Assembly: GCF_022698165.1 (NCBI RefSeq)
Contig: NZ_JALDAY010000003.1
Coordinates: 186,001-250,000 of the forward strand
DNA from: Streptomyces cylindrosporus
GTDB lineage: Bacteria > Actinomycetota > Actinomycetes > Streptomycetales > Streptomycetaceae
Direction of reading: 5' to 3'
DNA: 64,000 nucleotides
Shown here: piece by piece, positions 27,752 through 37,400 of the stretch
Position numbering within the stretch: the stretch's first letter is position 1
How the letters are laid out: each line of letters begins with the position of its first letter
Translations under genes and position numbers: made by a program
Notes under the pieces: generated by a model
Database searches by the model: none
What the model was told of the DNA's origin: nothing
Seen by the model: only the letters and a program-made list of their open reading frames with translations

Positions 27752-29124
27752 GCGGCCGTCTCCTTCTGGCGTCCCCGCAGCCAGACGTACACCGGGATCC
27801 CCGCGAACAGGAACAGCGCGCCCTGGTAGACGGCCGCGTATCCGGCGCCCGCGATCAGCCAGAAGGAGAAGGCGAAGGAGAGCGCGGCGACCGTCAGGTC
27901 GCGGGCCAGGCCGGCCGGGCGGACCCGCTCCGGGGTGCCCTGGACCAGCCAGAACAGCTGCGCCGCGGCCGACAGGAGGTAGGGGACGCAGCCGGTGAAG
28001 GTCGTGATCAGGACGAGGACGCGAAAGGTGGTGTCCGGGCCCGCCGTGTAGTTGAGGGCGATCAGAAGCGTGCCGAGGACGGCGACCGCCCACACGCCGA
28101 AGGCGGGCACGCCGCCCTTGCCGACCTTGGAAAAGGGTTTCGGGAACAGTCCGTCGCGGGCGGCGGCGTACGGCATCTGCGCGGCCATGAGGATCCAGCC
28201 GTTGAGGCAGCCGGTGATCGAGGCGACGGCGACCAGGGCGATGGCGGTGCCGCCCCAGGAGCCGCCGGTGATCGCGTTCACGGCGTCGGCGAACGGGGCG
28301 CCGGAGTTCACCAGCCGGTCGTGCGGGACCAGGCCGAAGACGGCGACCGTGCCGAGGATGTAGACCACGGCGGAGGCCAGCGTGCCGAGGACGCTCGCGC
28401 GGCCGACGGTACGCTCCGGGTCCTCCACCTCACCGGCGCTGACCGCCGCGGACTCGACGCCGAGGAAGCTGTAGAGGAGCAGGGCGGCCGCGGCGGCGAC
28501 GGCACCCGGCGTGCTCTGGCCGGAGGCGTTGAAGGGGCCGAAGTTGTCGGCGTCGACGAAGAACAGGCCGATGGTGGCGACCAGCAGCAACGGCACGAAC
28601 TTCAGCACGGTGGACACGAGTTGGACCGCGCCGACCCAGCGGGTGCCCGCGAAGTTCGCGGCGGCCGGCAGCCACAGCGCGGCGAGGGCGACGAGGCCTT
28701 CGAGAGCGTGGTTGCCGTGCAGGGGGATCAGGACGTCGACGTAACCGACGACCGCGACGGCGAGCGCGGCGATGCTGACCCAGCACATCGTCCAGTACGA
28801 CCAGGCCGACAGGAATCCCGCGAAGGGGCCGAAGGCGTCGCGGGGGTAGACGTACAGGCCGCCGGTGACGGGACTGCGGCGGGCGAGCTTGCCGAAGAGC
28901 AGGGCGAGCAGCACGGCGGCGACCGACAGGACGACGAAGGCGACCAGGCTGACGGTCCCGTAGGGGGCGACGGCGGCGGGCAGCGCGAAGATGCCGCCGC
29001 CGATGATGTTTCCCGTCACCAGGGCGGTGGCGGCGGCGAGGCCGAAGGTGCGGCGGCGGGGAGCGGCGGCGCCGGCCAGGGCCGGCTCGGGTGCGGGGGC
29101 CTCGGTGGGGCTGGGGGCAGTCAT
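27748..29124 (-). CDS. APC family amino-acid permease or antiporter
   Basis: A 458-residue permease with about 12 membrane segments. The first helix motif FGLAAATALVTGNIIGGGIFALPAAVAPYG contains the GxG(G)IF signature of the APC superfamily, and the segment LLYSFLGVESAAVSAGEVEDPERTVGRA is the usual helix 6 to loop motif of the COG0531/AdiC-ArcD group. The substrate may be arginine, ornithine or S-methylmethionine; divergence from a homocysteine S-methyltransferase gene favours the last by analogy with mmuP-mmuM, but this is inference. ATG 29124 follows AGGA at seven bases. Confidence 0.87.
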   Translation of the reverse strand: MTAPSPTEAPAPEPALAGAAAPRRRTFGLAAATALVTGNIIGGGIFALPAAVAPYGTVSLVAFVVLSVAAVLLALLFGKLARRSPVTGGLYVYPRDAFGPFAGFLSAWSYWTMCWVSIAALAVAVVGYVDVLIPLHGNHALEGLVALAALWLPAAANFAGTRWVGAVQLVSTVLKFVPLLLVATIGLFFVDADNFGPFNASGQSTPGAVAAAAALLLYSFLGVESAAVSAGEVEDPERTVGRASVLGTLASAVVYILGTVAVFGLVPHDRLVNSGAPFADAVNAITGGSWGGTAIALVAVASITGCLNGWILMAAQMPYAAARDGLFPKPFSKVGKGGVPAFGVWAVAVLGTLLIALNYTAGPDTTFRVLVLITTFTGCVPYLLSAAAQLFWLVQGTPERVRPAGLARDLTVAALSFAFSFWLIAGAGYAAVYQGALFLFAGIPVYVWLRGRQKETAA

Positions 29125-29242
29125 GGTGGTTCCTGTGCGGAGGGGTGGAGAAGGGGAGGGCCGTGATCGTAACCCCGCGTCCCATATGCTGGGCGACCTG
29201 TTCATCACTTGGACACACTCGGCCGTCCGGCGCGGCTTCGAT

Positions 29243-29248
29243 TAGCGT
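29243..29248 (+). promoter_or_regulatory. TAGCGT -10-like hexamer, leaderless start of mmuM
   Basis: Ends exactly six bases before ATG 29255, with no ribosome site between. The same TANNNT-N6-start arrangement recurs at several genes near the right end. No clear -35 was seen. Confidence 0.55.
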
Positions 29249-29254
29249 CATGTC

Positions 29255-30193
29255 ATGACCAGCAACGCCTCGGGAACCGCTTCCTCCCTCGCATCGGCCC
29301 TCGCCGCCGGCACCGTCGTGCTCGACGGCGGTATGTCCAACCAGCTCGCGGCCGCCGGGCACGACCTGAGCGACGAGCTATGGTCGGCCCGGCTGCTCAT
29401 GGAGTCGCCCGAGGCGATCACCGAGGCGCACCTCGCGTACTTCGAGGCGGGCGCGGACGTGGCGATCACCGCGAGCTATCAGGCCACGTTCGAGGGCTTC
29501 GCCAAGCGGGGCGTGGGCCACGATCGCGCTGCTGAACTCCTGTCGCTGAGCGTGGAGTTGGCTCGCGAGGCGGCCCGGCGGGCGCAGGCGGGTGGCGTGA
29601 CGAGGCCGCTGTGGGTGGCCGCGTCGGTGGGGCCGTACGGGGCGATGCTCGCGGACGGGTCCGAGTACCGGGGGCGGTACGGGCTGAGCGTCGCCGAGCT
29701 GGAGGCTTTTCACCGGCCTCGGATCGAGGTGCTGGCCGCGGCCCGGCCCGATGTGCTGGCGCTGGAGACCGTGCCGGACGCGGACGAGGCCGCGGCGCTG
29801 TTGCGGGCGGTGCGGGGGGTGGGGGTGCCGGCCTGGCTGTCGTACAGCATCGCGGGAGATCGGACGCGGGCGGGGCAGCCGCTGGAGGAGGCGTTCGCCC
29901 TGGCCTCGGAGGTGGACGAGGTGATCGCGGTGGGGGTGAACTGCTGTGCGCCCGAGGACGTCGACGGGGCGGTCGCCGTTGCCGCGCGGGTCACTGGGAA
30001 GTCTGTGGTCGTCTATCCCAACAGTGGGGAGACGTGGGATGCGGAGGCTCGGGCTTGGCGGGGGCGGTCGTCCTTTGCCGCGGACGAGGTTGTGGGGTGG
30101 CGGGATGGTGGGGCTCGGTTGATCGGGGGGTGCTGCCGGGTGGGGCCCGGGGCGATCTCGGGGATCGCCGGGGCTTTGAGTGGCGGGGTGTGA
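29255..30193 (+). CDS. mmuM: Homocysteine S-methyltransferase
   Basis: Transfers a methyl group from S-methylmethionine (or S-adenosylmethionine) to homocysteine, giving methionine. The 312-residue length is normal for MmuM. Typical blocks are VVLDGGMSNQLAAAGHDLSDELWSA, TASYQATFEGF, VAASVGPYGAMLADGSEYRG and ALETVPDADEA. The zinc-binding cysteines lie in VGVNCCAPEDV and LIGGCCRVGP. It starts at ATG 29255 with a -10-like element six bases ahead, probably a leaderless mRNA. It is divergent from the APC permease gene and followed by two hairpins. Confidence 0.93.
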   Translation: MTSNASGTASSLASALAAGTVVLDGGMSNQLAAAGHDLSDELWSARLLMESPEAITEAHLAYFEAGADVAITASYQATFEGFAKRGVGHDRAAELLSLSVELAREAARRAQAGGVTRPLWVAASVGPYGAMLADGSEYRGRYGLSVAELEAFHRPRIEVLAAARPDVLALETVPDADEAAALLRAVRGVGVPAWLSYSIAGDRTRAGQPLEEAFALASEVDEVIAVGVNCCAPEDVDGAVAVAARVTGKSVVVYPNSGETWDAEARAWRGRSSFAADEVVGWRDGGARLIGGCCRVGPGAISGIAGALSGGV

Positions 30194-30265
30194 GGGTTCG
30201 CCCTTTCGCCGTGGGGGGACTGACAGATCGCGGCTGCGGGGCTCGTTGTGGTTGCTCGCGCCCAC

Positions 30266-30311
30266 GCGGCGGAGCCGCAAAGTGACACTGGCCCGCGCCC
30301 CTTTGGGGCGC
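30266..30311 (+). terminator. Two hairpins downstream of mmuM
   Basis: GCGGC-GGA-GCCGC (30266-30278) and GCGCCCC-TTT-GGGGCGC (30295-30311), both perfect. They separate the methyltransferase gene from the LacI gene. Confidence 0.7.
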
Positions 30312-30325
30312 TAATCTCGCCCGTT

Positions 30326-30339
30326 GGAAACCGGTTGCC
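30326..30339. promoter_or_regulatory. GGAAACCGGTTGCC, LacI operator candidate
   Basis: AACCGGTT core (30329-30336) with six of seven pairs matching, 37 bp before the LacI start codon. This suits autoregulation. The same core occurs twice in the promoter region of the pectin ABC operon (42804, 42938). Confidence 0.68.
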
Positions 30340-30375
30340 GGGGTGTTTCCACTGGTGTCTGCGGGCGGGGGTTGG

Positions 30376-31440
30376 ATGACTCGGAAGAGCGAAGTCGCTG
30401 GTCGTAGCACCATTCGGGATGTCGCGGCTCGGGCCGGGGTTTCCGCGTCGACCGTTTCCCGGGTGCTGGGTGGGGTGTATCCGGTCAGTGCCTCGACCCG
30501 TGCGCGCGTCATGCGGGCCGTGCGCGAGATGGACTACGTCGCCGATGCCCGGGCCAAGGCCGTCGCGGGGGTCGCGACGCCCGCCCTGGCCTTTGTGCTG
30601 GAGGACATCACCGGGCCCTCGTTCGCGCACATGGCCCACGGGGTGGAGCGGGAGGCCACTCGGCTCGGGCATCTGTGCCTGGTGTGCAGCACCGAGGGGG
30701 ACGTCCGGCACGAGCTGGAGTTCGTCGAGATGATGCGGGCCCAGCGGGCGGCCGCCGTGATCCTCGTGGGGGGTGCCGCGGACACTCCCGAGTACCGCGA
30801 GCGGACCCGCCGTATGGCCGAGTCGCTCGCGTCGGCCGGTTCCCGGCTGGTGCTGTGCGGGCGACCGCCGCTCGGGCCCGGGGCGCCCGTCACCGTCATC
30901 GAGTACGACAACGAGGGCGGCGCCTACGCCCTGGTCGCCCACGTCCTCGCGCAGGGCCACCGGCGCGTCCTCTTCCTCGGCGGAAAGCCCGACCACACCA
31001 CGGCGCAGGGGCGTGAACGCGGTTACCTCGCCGCGCACCGGGCGCGTGGTCTCGAACCCGACCCCACCCTGCTGCTGCACGGCGACTTCACCCGTGACTC
31101 CGGGCACCGTCTGACGCGTGAAGCGCTCGGCGCGGGGCTGGAGTTCACGGCCGTCGTCGCAGCCACCGACATGGTCGCGGCGGGCGCGCTGACCGCCCTG
31201 CACGAGGCCGGTCTGGACGTGCCGGGCGATGTTTCGCTGGCCGGTTACGACGACATTCCCTTCGCCCGCGACCTCCACCCCGCCCTCACCACGGTCCACG
31301 TCCCGTACGAGGAACTGGGCCGCCTCGCCGTCCGCACCGCGCTGGGGCGCACCCCGCAGACCCCGGACGAGCATCTGCTCCTGGGCACGCATGTCGTCGT
31401 ACGGGACTCGGTGGCGGAGGTACAGGAGGAGGAGCAGTAG
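30376..31440 (+). CDS. LacI family regulator A
   Basis: A 354-residue repressor. The helix-turn-helix and hinge lie at about residues 10-60 (STIRDVAARAGVSASTVSRVLGG, then the DYVADARAKAVAG hinge). The periplasmic-binding-like effector domain follows, with AAVILVGGAAD, YDNEGGAYALVAHVLAQGHRRVLFLGG and DDIPFARDLHPALTTVHVPYEELGRLAVR. It is a clear paralog of regulator B at 44366, sharing those blocks almost word for word, so the two may recognise similar sites or sugars. ATG 30376 is chosen over GTG 30343 because a G-rich ribosome site lies before it. It converges on the carboxylesterase gene. Confidence 0.92.
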   Translation: MTRKSEVAGRSTIRDVAARAGVSASTVSRVLGGVYPVSASTRARVMRAVREMDYVADARAKAVAGVATPALAFVLEDITGPSFAHMAHGVEREATRLGHLCLVCSTEGDVRHELEFVEMMRAQRAAAVILVGGAADTPEYRERTRRMAESLASAGSRLVLCGRPPLGPGAPVTVIEYDNEGGAYALVAHVLAQGHRRVLFLGGKPDHTTAQGRERGYLAAHRARGLEPDPTLLLHGDFTRDSGHRLTREALGAGLEFTAVVAATDMVAAGALTALHEAGLDVPGDVSLAGYDDIPFARDLHPALTTVHVPYEELGRLAVRTALGRTPQTPDEHLLLGTHVVVRDSVAEVQEEEQ

Positions 31441-31484
31441 CGGGGCTTGTCGTCGCCGCGGTGAAGGAGTGGCGGGGCCCGTCC

Positions 31485-33071
31485 TCAATCGCGGCGGACC
31501 GATCCCGGCAGGCGCAACCGCCGTACCACGGAACGCAGTTCGGCACCGCGCGCGAGTGGGCCCGCGGGTTGGATCGACGCCGGGGTGGGCTGCGGGGGCT
31601 TGGCGGTGTCCGCGGTCCACAGGGCCAGTTCCGCGTCGCGCGGGCCGTGCGCGACGCGCGGCTCGCCCGCGTCGAAGATCCGCACGGGGTGCGTCGCGTC
31701 CCAGCGCTGCCAGCCGGGGTCGCCCTCCGTAGCGAACCGCACCCACGCCCCGTGCATCGCGTCGGCCAGTTCGTGCGGGGCGCCCTCGCCGGCGAGTTTG
31801 CGGGACTCCGGTGCGTCGCCGCTGTCGAAGACGAAGCCGAGTTCCAGGGCGTGGCAGGAGCCGAGGCCGGGGAGGCCGGAGGGCCAAGCGAACTCGTAGA
31901 CGTACGAGGTGTCGGCGCGGGCGTCGGCCAGGCGGTGGAGCGGGAGGCGCAGGAGGTGGTCGGTGACCATCTGGCCGACGAGTTCGGCGGTGCCGGCCTC
32001 CGGGTGGAGGGCGCGGTAGCCGCGGGGTACCTCGGTGCCGCAGCGGCAGCGCGCCATCGCGCCGGCGACGGCGACCGGGCCGAGGCGGTCGACGCGTTCC
32101 AGGAGGCCGCCGGGCACGAGCCAGAGGCGGTACTCCTCGCTGGTCCAGCCCAGCATCAGGTCGACGCCCTTGGCCGCGTCGCCCTCGACGAGGGCCTCCA
32201 GCGGGTCGCGCGGGACGAGGTCGCCGTCGACGACGATGCCGAAGGAGGGGCCGCCGAGGACGGGGCTGCTGAGGCGGCCGACGTCGGCCTGGGTGCGCAG
32301 CAGCAGCTCGCGGTCGACTTCGGCGAAGGCCGCGGCGGTGGCGGGGATCTTCAGCCGGGTGGCCATACGGCGCACCATCCGCCGTACCTTGTCCCGCTCG
32401 AACGCCTCGGGCGGCCCGCTCTGCAGGACCGCCCGCCGTACCAGCCCCTGCGCCTGCGGGGCGGCGAGCAGGGCGCCGATGCTGATCGCCCCCGCCGACT
32501 GGCCGGCCAGGGTGACGCGGTCCGGGTCGCCGCCGAAGGCCGGGATCGACTCGCGCACCCAGCGCAGGGCGGCGAGCTGGTCGCGCAGGCCGGGGTTGGC
32601 GGGGGCGTCCGGGAAAAGGCCGTAACCCTCCACGCCCAGGCGGTAGTTGACTGATACGAGGATCACGCCGTCGCGGGCGAAGGCCGATCCGTCGTACACG
32701 GGGACGGCGCTGGACCCCCTGGTCAGGGCGCCGCCGTGGAACCACACCAGGACCGGGAGCCGGGCCGCGGGGCCGGGCTCCGGCGTCCACACGTTCAGAT
32801 TGAGGCAGTCGTCGCCGGGGATGACCGGGTCGGACAGGTACTTCTCGAAGGCTTCGGAGTACGGCGGTTTCGGCGGCGTCGGCCCGAAGGCGCCGGCGTC
32901 GCGCACCCCGTCCCAGGGCTCGGGCGGCACGGGCGGCCGGAAGCGGCGGGGGCCGAAGGGGGGCGCCGCGTACGGGATGCCCCGGAACACCGCGATCCCC
33001 TGTTCGTACCGGCCGCGCACGGCTCCGTACGGCGTGCTCACCACGGGGTCCGCCTGGACTGCTGTCGTCAT
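31485..33071 (-). CDS. Type B carboxylesterase
   Basis: A 528-residue alpha/beta hydrolase without a signal peptide. The oxyanion motif is HGG at 112-114 (VWFHGGALTRGS), the nucleophile Ser192 in LAGQSAGAIS, and the acid probably the Asp in GFVFDSGDAPES or the Glu in TSEEYRL; the catalytic His is in LGSCHALELG. The lead motif VFRGIPYAAPPFGPRRFRPP is typical. It hydrolyses carboxylic esters; given the neighbours it may remove acyl groups from imported plant oligosaccharides (inference). ATG 33071 has GAGGAGG upstream. A perfect palindrome and a GTAACCGATTAC site lie about 105-130 bp upstream. Confidence 0.9.
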   Translation of the reverse strand: MTTAVQADPVVSTPYGAVRGRYEQGIAVFRGIPYAAPPFGPRRFRPPVPPEPWDGVRDAGAFGPTPPKPPYSEAFEKYLSDPVIPGDDCLNLNVWTPEPGPAARLPVLVWFHGGALTRGSSAVPVYDGSAFARDGVILVSVNYRLGVEGYGLFPDAPANPGLRDQLAALRWVRESIPAFGGDPDRVTLAGQSAGAISIGALLAAPQAQGLVRRAVLQSGPPEAFERDKVRRMVRRMATRLKIPATAAAFAEVDRELLLRTQADVGRLSSPVLGGPSFGIVVDGDLVPRDPLEALVEGDAAKGVDLMLGWTSEEYRLWLVPGGLLERVDRLGPVAVAGAMARCRCGTEVPRGYRALHPEAGTAELVGQMVTDHLLRLPLHRLADARADTSYVYEFAWPSGLPGLGSCHALELGFVFDSGDAPESRKLAGEGAPHELADAMHGAWVRFATEGDPGWQRWDATHPVRIFDAGEPRVAHGPRDAELALWTADTAKPPQPTPASIQPAGPLARGAELRSVVRRLRLPGSVRRD

Positions 33072-33173
33072 ACGCCCACCAGCCTCCTCACCGCGCTCGT
33101 GCACCGGTAACAACAGAGCACCACAGGTCGCCCCGGTATTCCGGTGCAGAGCGCGATTCGGCCGCCGGTCGAC

Positions 33174-33202
33174 GTAGTCGACTACTCTCAGTAACCGATT
33201 AC
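33174..33202. promoter_or_regulatory. Palindrome GTAGTCGACTAC and GTAACCGATTAC site
   Basis: The first (33174-33185) is a perfect 12-bp dyad; the second (33191-33202) resembles the AACCGGTT operators with one changed pair. Both lie between the alginate-lyase-fold gene and the carboxylesterase gene on the - strand and could control the latter. Confidence 0.5.
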
Positions 33203-33208
33203 GTGGCG

Positions 33209-34468
33209 TTACTTCGCGTACATCAGCGTGCCGAAGCCGAGCTGGTCGTAGCCACCGCTGGTGGAGCCGTAGTCCCCGCCGCCGCCCTCCGGGGCGACGA
33301 GGTCGTAGTACATGGCGGAGATGTACTTGTCGTCGAGGTACAGACGGCGGTTGTAGTGGAAGTGGAGCATCGCCCACACGGGCCGGACCTGGCCGCGGGA
33401 ACCGGAGCTGATCACCGTCTGGGAGGACTGGGCGCAGTTCTGCCCGGTACCCCAGGTGTAGGTGGTGTACGGGACGTCCTGGCCGAGGTTGTACTTGGCG
33501 ACGTACTGGGCGGCCTTCATGAAGCGGCGGTCGTCGTACGAGTACAGGTCGTCGCCCTGGTTCCAGGCCATCTCGCAGATCGCGCCCATCTGGCCCATGC
33601 CCATGACGGTGTGTCCCTGGTCGCGGCCGGACTCCTGCCACTGGCCGAGGGCGTAGCCGTCCGAGTCGGTGTAGAGGTACGGCACCGCGTGCTCGATGGA
33701 ACCGTTTCCGGCGCCCGACTTGAAGTAGGTGACGGCTTGGTCGTACTTGGCGGCGTCGTCGGTGAGGATCCCGATGGCCATGATCGAGGCCATGTTGCAC
33801 AGGTCCCAGTTGGCCCAGTAGTTGGTGATGCAGGCGTCGTTGTGGTTGGTCAGGAAGCTGTTGTTGAGCGGGTAGAAGACGCCCACCATCATGTCCTGGA
33901 AGGCTGCGAGGTCGAATCCGCTGTAGCCGCGCATGAGTTCGGCGGCCTGGCAGAACTCCCAGCCGTAGATGCCGGCCGCGAGGAACCGGTCGGCGTTGCC
34001 GGTGAGGGTGGTCAGGGTGGACGACCACGCGTTGAGGATCTTCACGGCGGTGTCGCCGTTGGCGGCGGTGCCGCCGACCTTCCAGCGCAGGGCGTTCTGG
34101 TAGGCGGCGGCGATGTCGTTGTAGAGGATGCCGTAGTTCTCGCCCGTGCCGCCGCGGATGACGGTGGCCTGCGGGTTGGGCGTCCAGGTGGACTGCGAGT
34201 GGGAGTTGGCGGTCAGCTTGTTCCAGCCGGAGAGCCAGGGGTCGGTGCCCGCGGCGACCCTGACCTTGGCGCGGTTGATGTCGCCGGCGTTGTGGAGCAT
34301 GCCGGGGTGGGTGAAGGTCGCGGGCGCGGCGTCGGCGGTGCTGCCCGCCAGTGCCGCCGCGGACCCGCCGAGGGCGAGTGCGGCGCCGAGCCCGCCGGCG
34401 GTCCTGAGCAGACCGCGGCGGCTCAACTCGCCTGTTTCGGCGGGCTGGTGGGGGGATGTGCGGCTCAT
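33209..34468 (-). CDS. Alginate-lyase-fold protein (PF05426-like), secreted by Tat
   Basis: A 419-residue precursor with a twin-arginine signal (LSRRGLLRTAGGLGAALALGGSAAALAGSTADA) and an alpha/alpha toroid-type body. Conserved-looking blocks are FTHPGMLHNAGDINRAK, NYWANWDL (216-223), ESGRDQGH (279-286) and AWNQGDDLY (301-309). The last three recur in the multimodular protein encoded next, so they probably form the catalytic cleft. The family includes alginate and glucuronan lyases; in a pectin locus the target is more likely a uronic-acid-containing pectin fragment, which is inference. It lies 26 bp downstream of the larger homolog, same strand. Confidence 0.8.
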   Translation of the reverse strand: MSRTSPHQPAETGELSRRGLLRTAGGLGAALALGGSAAALAGSTADAAPATFTHPGMLHNAGDINRAKVRVAAGTDPWLSGWNKLTANSHSQSTWTPNPQATVIRGGTGENYGILYNDIAAAYQNALRWKVGGTAANGDTAVKILNAWSSTLTTLTGNADRFLAAGIYGWEFCQAAELMRGYSGFDLAAFQDMMVGVFYPLNNSFLTNHNDACITNYWANWDLCNMASIMAIGILTDDAAKYDQAVTYFKSGAGNGSIEHAVPYLYTDSDGYALGQWQESGRDQGHTVMGMGQMGAICEMAWNQGDDLYSYDDRRFMKAAQYVAKYNLGQDVPYTTYTWGTGQNCAQSSQTVISSGSRGQVRPVWAMLHFHYNRRLYLDDKYISAMYYDLVAPEGGGGDYGSTSGGYDQLGFGTLMYAK

Positions 34469-34494
34469 GGATGCGACTCCAATCCGTGGGGGGA

Positions 34495-37400
34495 TCAGTC
34501 GGGGTTGATGCTCACCTCGTCGAACTCGGTGGTGCCGAGGGCCAGGGGGTTGCGCGAGCAGACCACGAGGCCCACGTAGTAGGGGGCGTCACCGAAGCCG
34601 GGGATCTCGCCCGCGGCGAGGTCGGTCCAGGTGGCGCCGTCATCGGTGGAGACGGCTGCGGCGAAGGCGGTCCCGGTGCGCTTCAGCCGCAGCAGCAGGG
34701 GCAGTTGGACGGTCGCCGTGCCGGAGAAGGCGGAGGCTCCGGCGACCGTAGTGCGCAGCATCAGCTGTGCGCTGGTCCCGCCGGTCACGATCGCTCCGGC
34801 GGCCTGGTCGAAGGGCGACAGCGACTTGGCCATCAGCAGTCCGACCCGGTCGGCGGTGGCTCCCGTGCGGGAGACGAGCCGGGCGGTGACCGTGCGGTCG
34901 CCGGTGACGGGCTGCCGTACGAACTGCCCTGTCATTCCCTGGTTGTTGACGGTCAGGTCGACACCCGCGCCCCGCACGGTGAAGGTCCCGCCGTCGTACG
35001 AGGTGCTGCCCGGCGTGCGGATCGCGACCACGCCGAGCGTCCCGTAGGCGCGGTCGTCGAGGATCACGTCGCCGAGGTCGCCGTAGGTCCAGGGCGCGGG
35101 TGGTGGTGTGCCGACGGTGAGGGCGAGGGTGGCGGTGCCGTCCCCGGCCGCGTTGCCCGCGGTGGTGGTGACGGTGAACTCGCCTGTCTCGCGCGGGATT
35201 CCGGAGATCAGGCCGGTGCGCCTGTCGAGGCGCAGGCCGGCGGGGAGGCCGTCGGCGGTGAAGCGGACGGGTTCGTGCGTGGCGCGCAGGAGGTGCCGGA
35301 AGGGGACTCCCTTGTTCGCGAAGGCCGTTGCGGTGGAGGTGAGTTGGGGCGCGGTCGGCGTCGGCATCCGCGCGGCCACGGAGTCCGAGAGCGGGCCGCG
35401 CCCGCCGCTGTTCGTCTTGGCCACCGCGTAGTGGTACGTCGTCCCGGGCGTGCCCGTGGCGTCCGCGTACCGAACCCTGGTGCCGAAGCCGACGGCGCCG
35501 ATGCCGGTGGCGATGGTGTGGAAAGGCTCGCCTGCACCCTCGGCTCGCAGGACCTTGAAGCGGGCCGAGGGGTCGGGGTCGGTCCAGGTCAGCTCGACGG
35601 CGTCGGCGCCGGTGGTCGCGGTGAGGCCGGTGGCGGCAGCGGCGGGGCCCGGCCCGGACCACACCTCCCCCGCGGCCGACGTCACGGTGACGTTGTCGAA
35701 GGCGCCGGTGCCGGTCTCGGCGTACTCCTCGTCGACGCCGAGGCACGAGGTGAGGACCAGGCCCGCATGCGCGGTGTGTCCCAACTCGACCTCGGTGGAG
35801 CCGACTTCGGTCCACCGGATGCCGTCCGGTGAGATCGCGCCCGTGCAGCGGCGGCCCTTCCGGGTCACGCGGACCCAGTACGGCGCCCGCAGCCGGTAGC
35901 CGTCGCCCGCGCCCTCGACGTACGGGGCTTCCAGCGGGGTCGCCGACTCGGGGAGGGCGCCGAGACTGGAGATCGGGAAGGAGGCGTTCACGGTGATCGC
36001 GTCCTGCTGGGAGGGCGGGACCGGTGTGCTGCCGGCGTTCGAGACGTCCGCCCCGGCCGACGCCCGCACGCTCCAGACCCCGCTCCAGGTGTGCAGCGGG
36101 AGCCCCTGGATCAGCATGGCGGCGTGCGCCGCGTCCGCGTCGAGCGAGTCGCGCAGGGTGACGCCGATCTTGGAGTACTGCGAGCTGAGCGGCCACACGA
36201 TCCGCGCGGTGACCGTGCCGTCGCCGCGGAGCGGCAGGTGGGCGAGGCGGTAGGTGTCGGCGGTGCCGCTCGCCTCCAGCACGAAGCGTTCACCGTCGAA
36301 GGCGGCGGATCCCGGAATCCTCACGTCGCCGAGGTCCTGGGTGGACCAGGGGGCGGGGAGGCCGCAGGTGGCGGAGGCCCGGCTCGAATCTCCGCTGCTG
36401 CCCTGGGAGTTGGTGGCGGAGACCGTGTAGTGGTACGTCCGGCCCGGGTGTGCGTCATGGTCGGTGTACGTCGGCTCGTCGAGACCGTGGACGATCTCCT
36501 CGTACGGGCCCTCGGGCTTGGCGGCCCGGCGAACGGTGTACGTGCTCGCCCAGGCGGACGGCAGCCAACTCAGCTTGACCGTATCGGAGTTGCCGACTGC
36601 CGTGACGCCGGCCGGGGCGGTGGGCACGGTCGGCGCTGGGGGCTCGGTGCCCGCGTAGGTGAAGGTGCCCCAGCTGGGCAGGTCGTCGTTGCTGCCCTCG
36701 ACGACGCGGGCGCCGCCGGTGCCGCGGAAGACGGCGGCCTTGGTGTAGGGGGCATCGAGGCCGCGGACGCCGACGTAGTGGGCGTAGGCCATCTCGTAGA
36801 CGGGCGGCAGGGTGCCGCGGCCGATCGCGGAAACCGTTTTCTTGATGTACTTGCCGGTGCGATCGAGGTCGGGGGTGAAGGGGACGTCGCCGCCGAGGTT
36901 GTAGCGGGCGGCGTACTCGAAGTTGGCGAGGATGCGGTTGTCGTCGAAGGCCCACAGGTCGACGCCCTGGTTCCAGGCGACCTGGGCGATGTCGCCGGTG
37001 AGGCCGACGGCGAGCTGTTCGTGGCCCTGGTCGCGGCCGGCCTCCTGGCCCTGGCCGGCGACGGTGACGACGCGGTGCGGGACACTGCCGTTGCCCGCGC
37101 CGGCCGCGGCGAAGCGCAGAGCATCCTCGAAGAGGACCGGCTCCTCGCAGAACACGCCGATGGCGAGGATGGTCTGAAGGGCCGTCAGGTCCCAGTTGCC
37201 GTTGGCGTAGAGCATGTAGCCGGACACGGCCGGATACCAGACGTCCAGGAAGGAACGCCCGCAGCGGGCGATGTCGGCCTCCGCCCAGCCGTCGTACCCG
37301 GTGTGCCGGAGCAGCTCGGCCGCGTTGACGAACTTGAAGGCCTGGAGCCCGGCGCCGAGCGGGCCGTCGGCGCCGGTGACCATGGTCAGCGAGGCCGACC

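Noticed and set aside
30013..32790. Long 925-codon open frame on the - strand across mmuM, LacI A and the esterase region
   Set aside because: It is Arg/Pro-rich, has no ribosome site and lies antisense or out of frame to clearly recognisable genes; a high-GC shadow.
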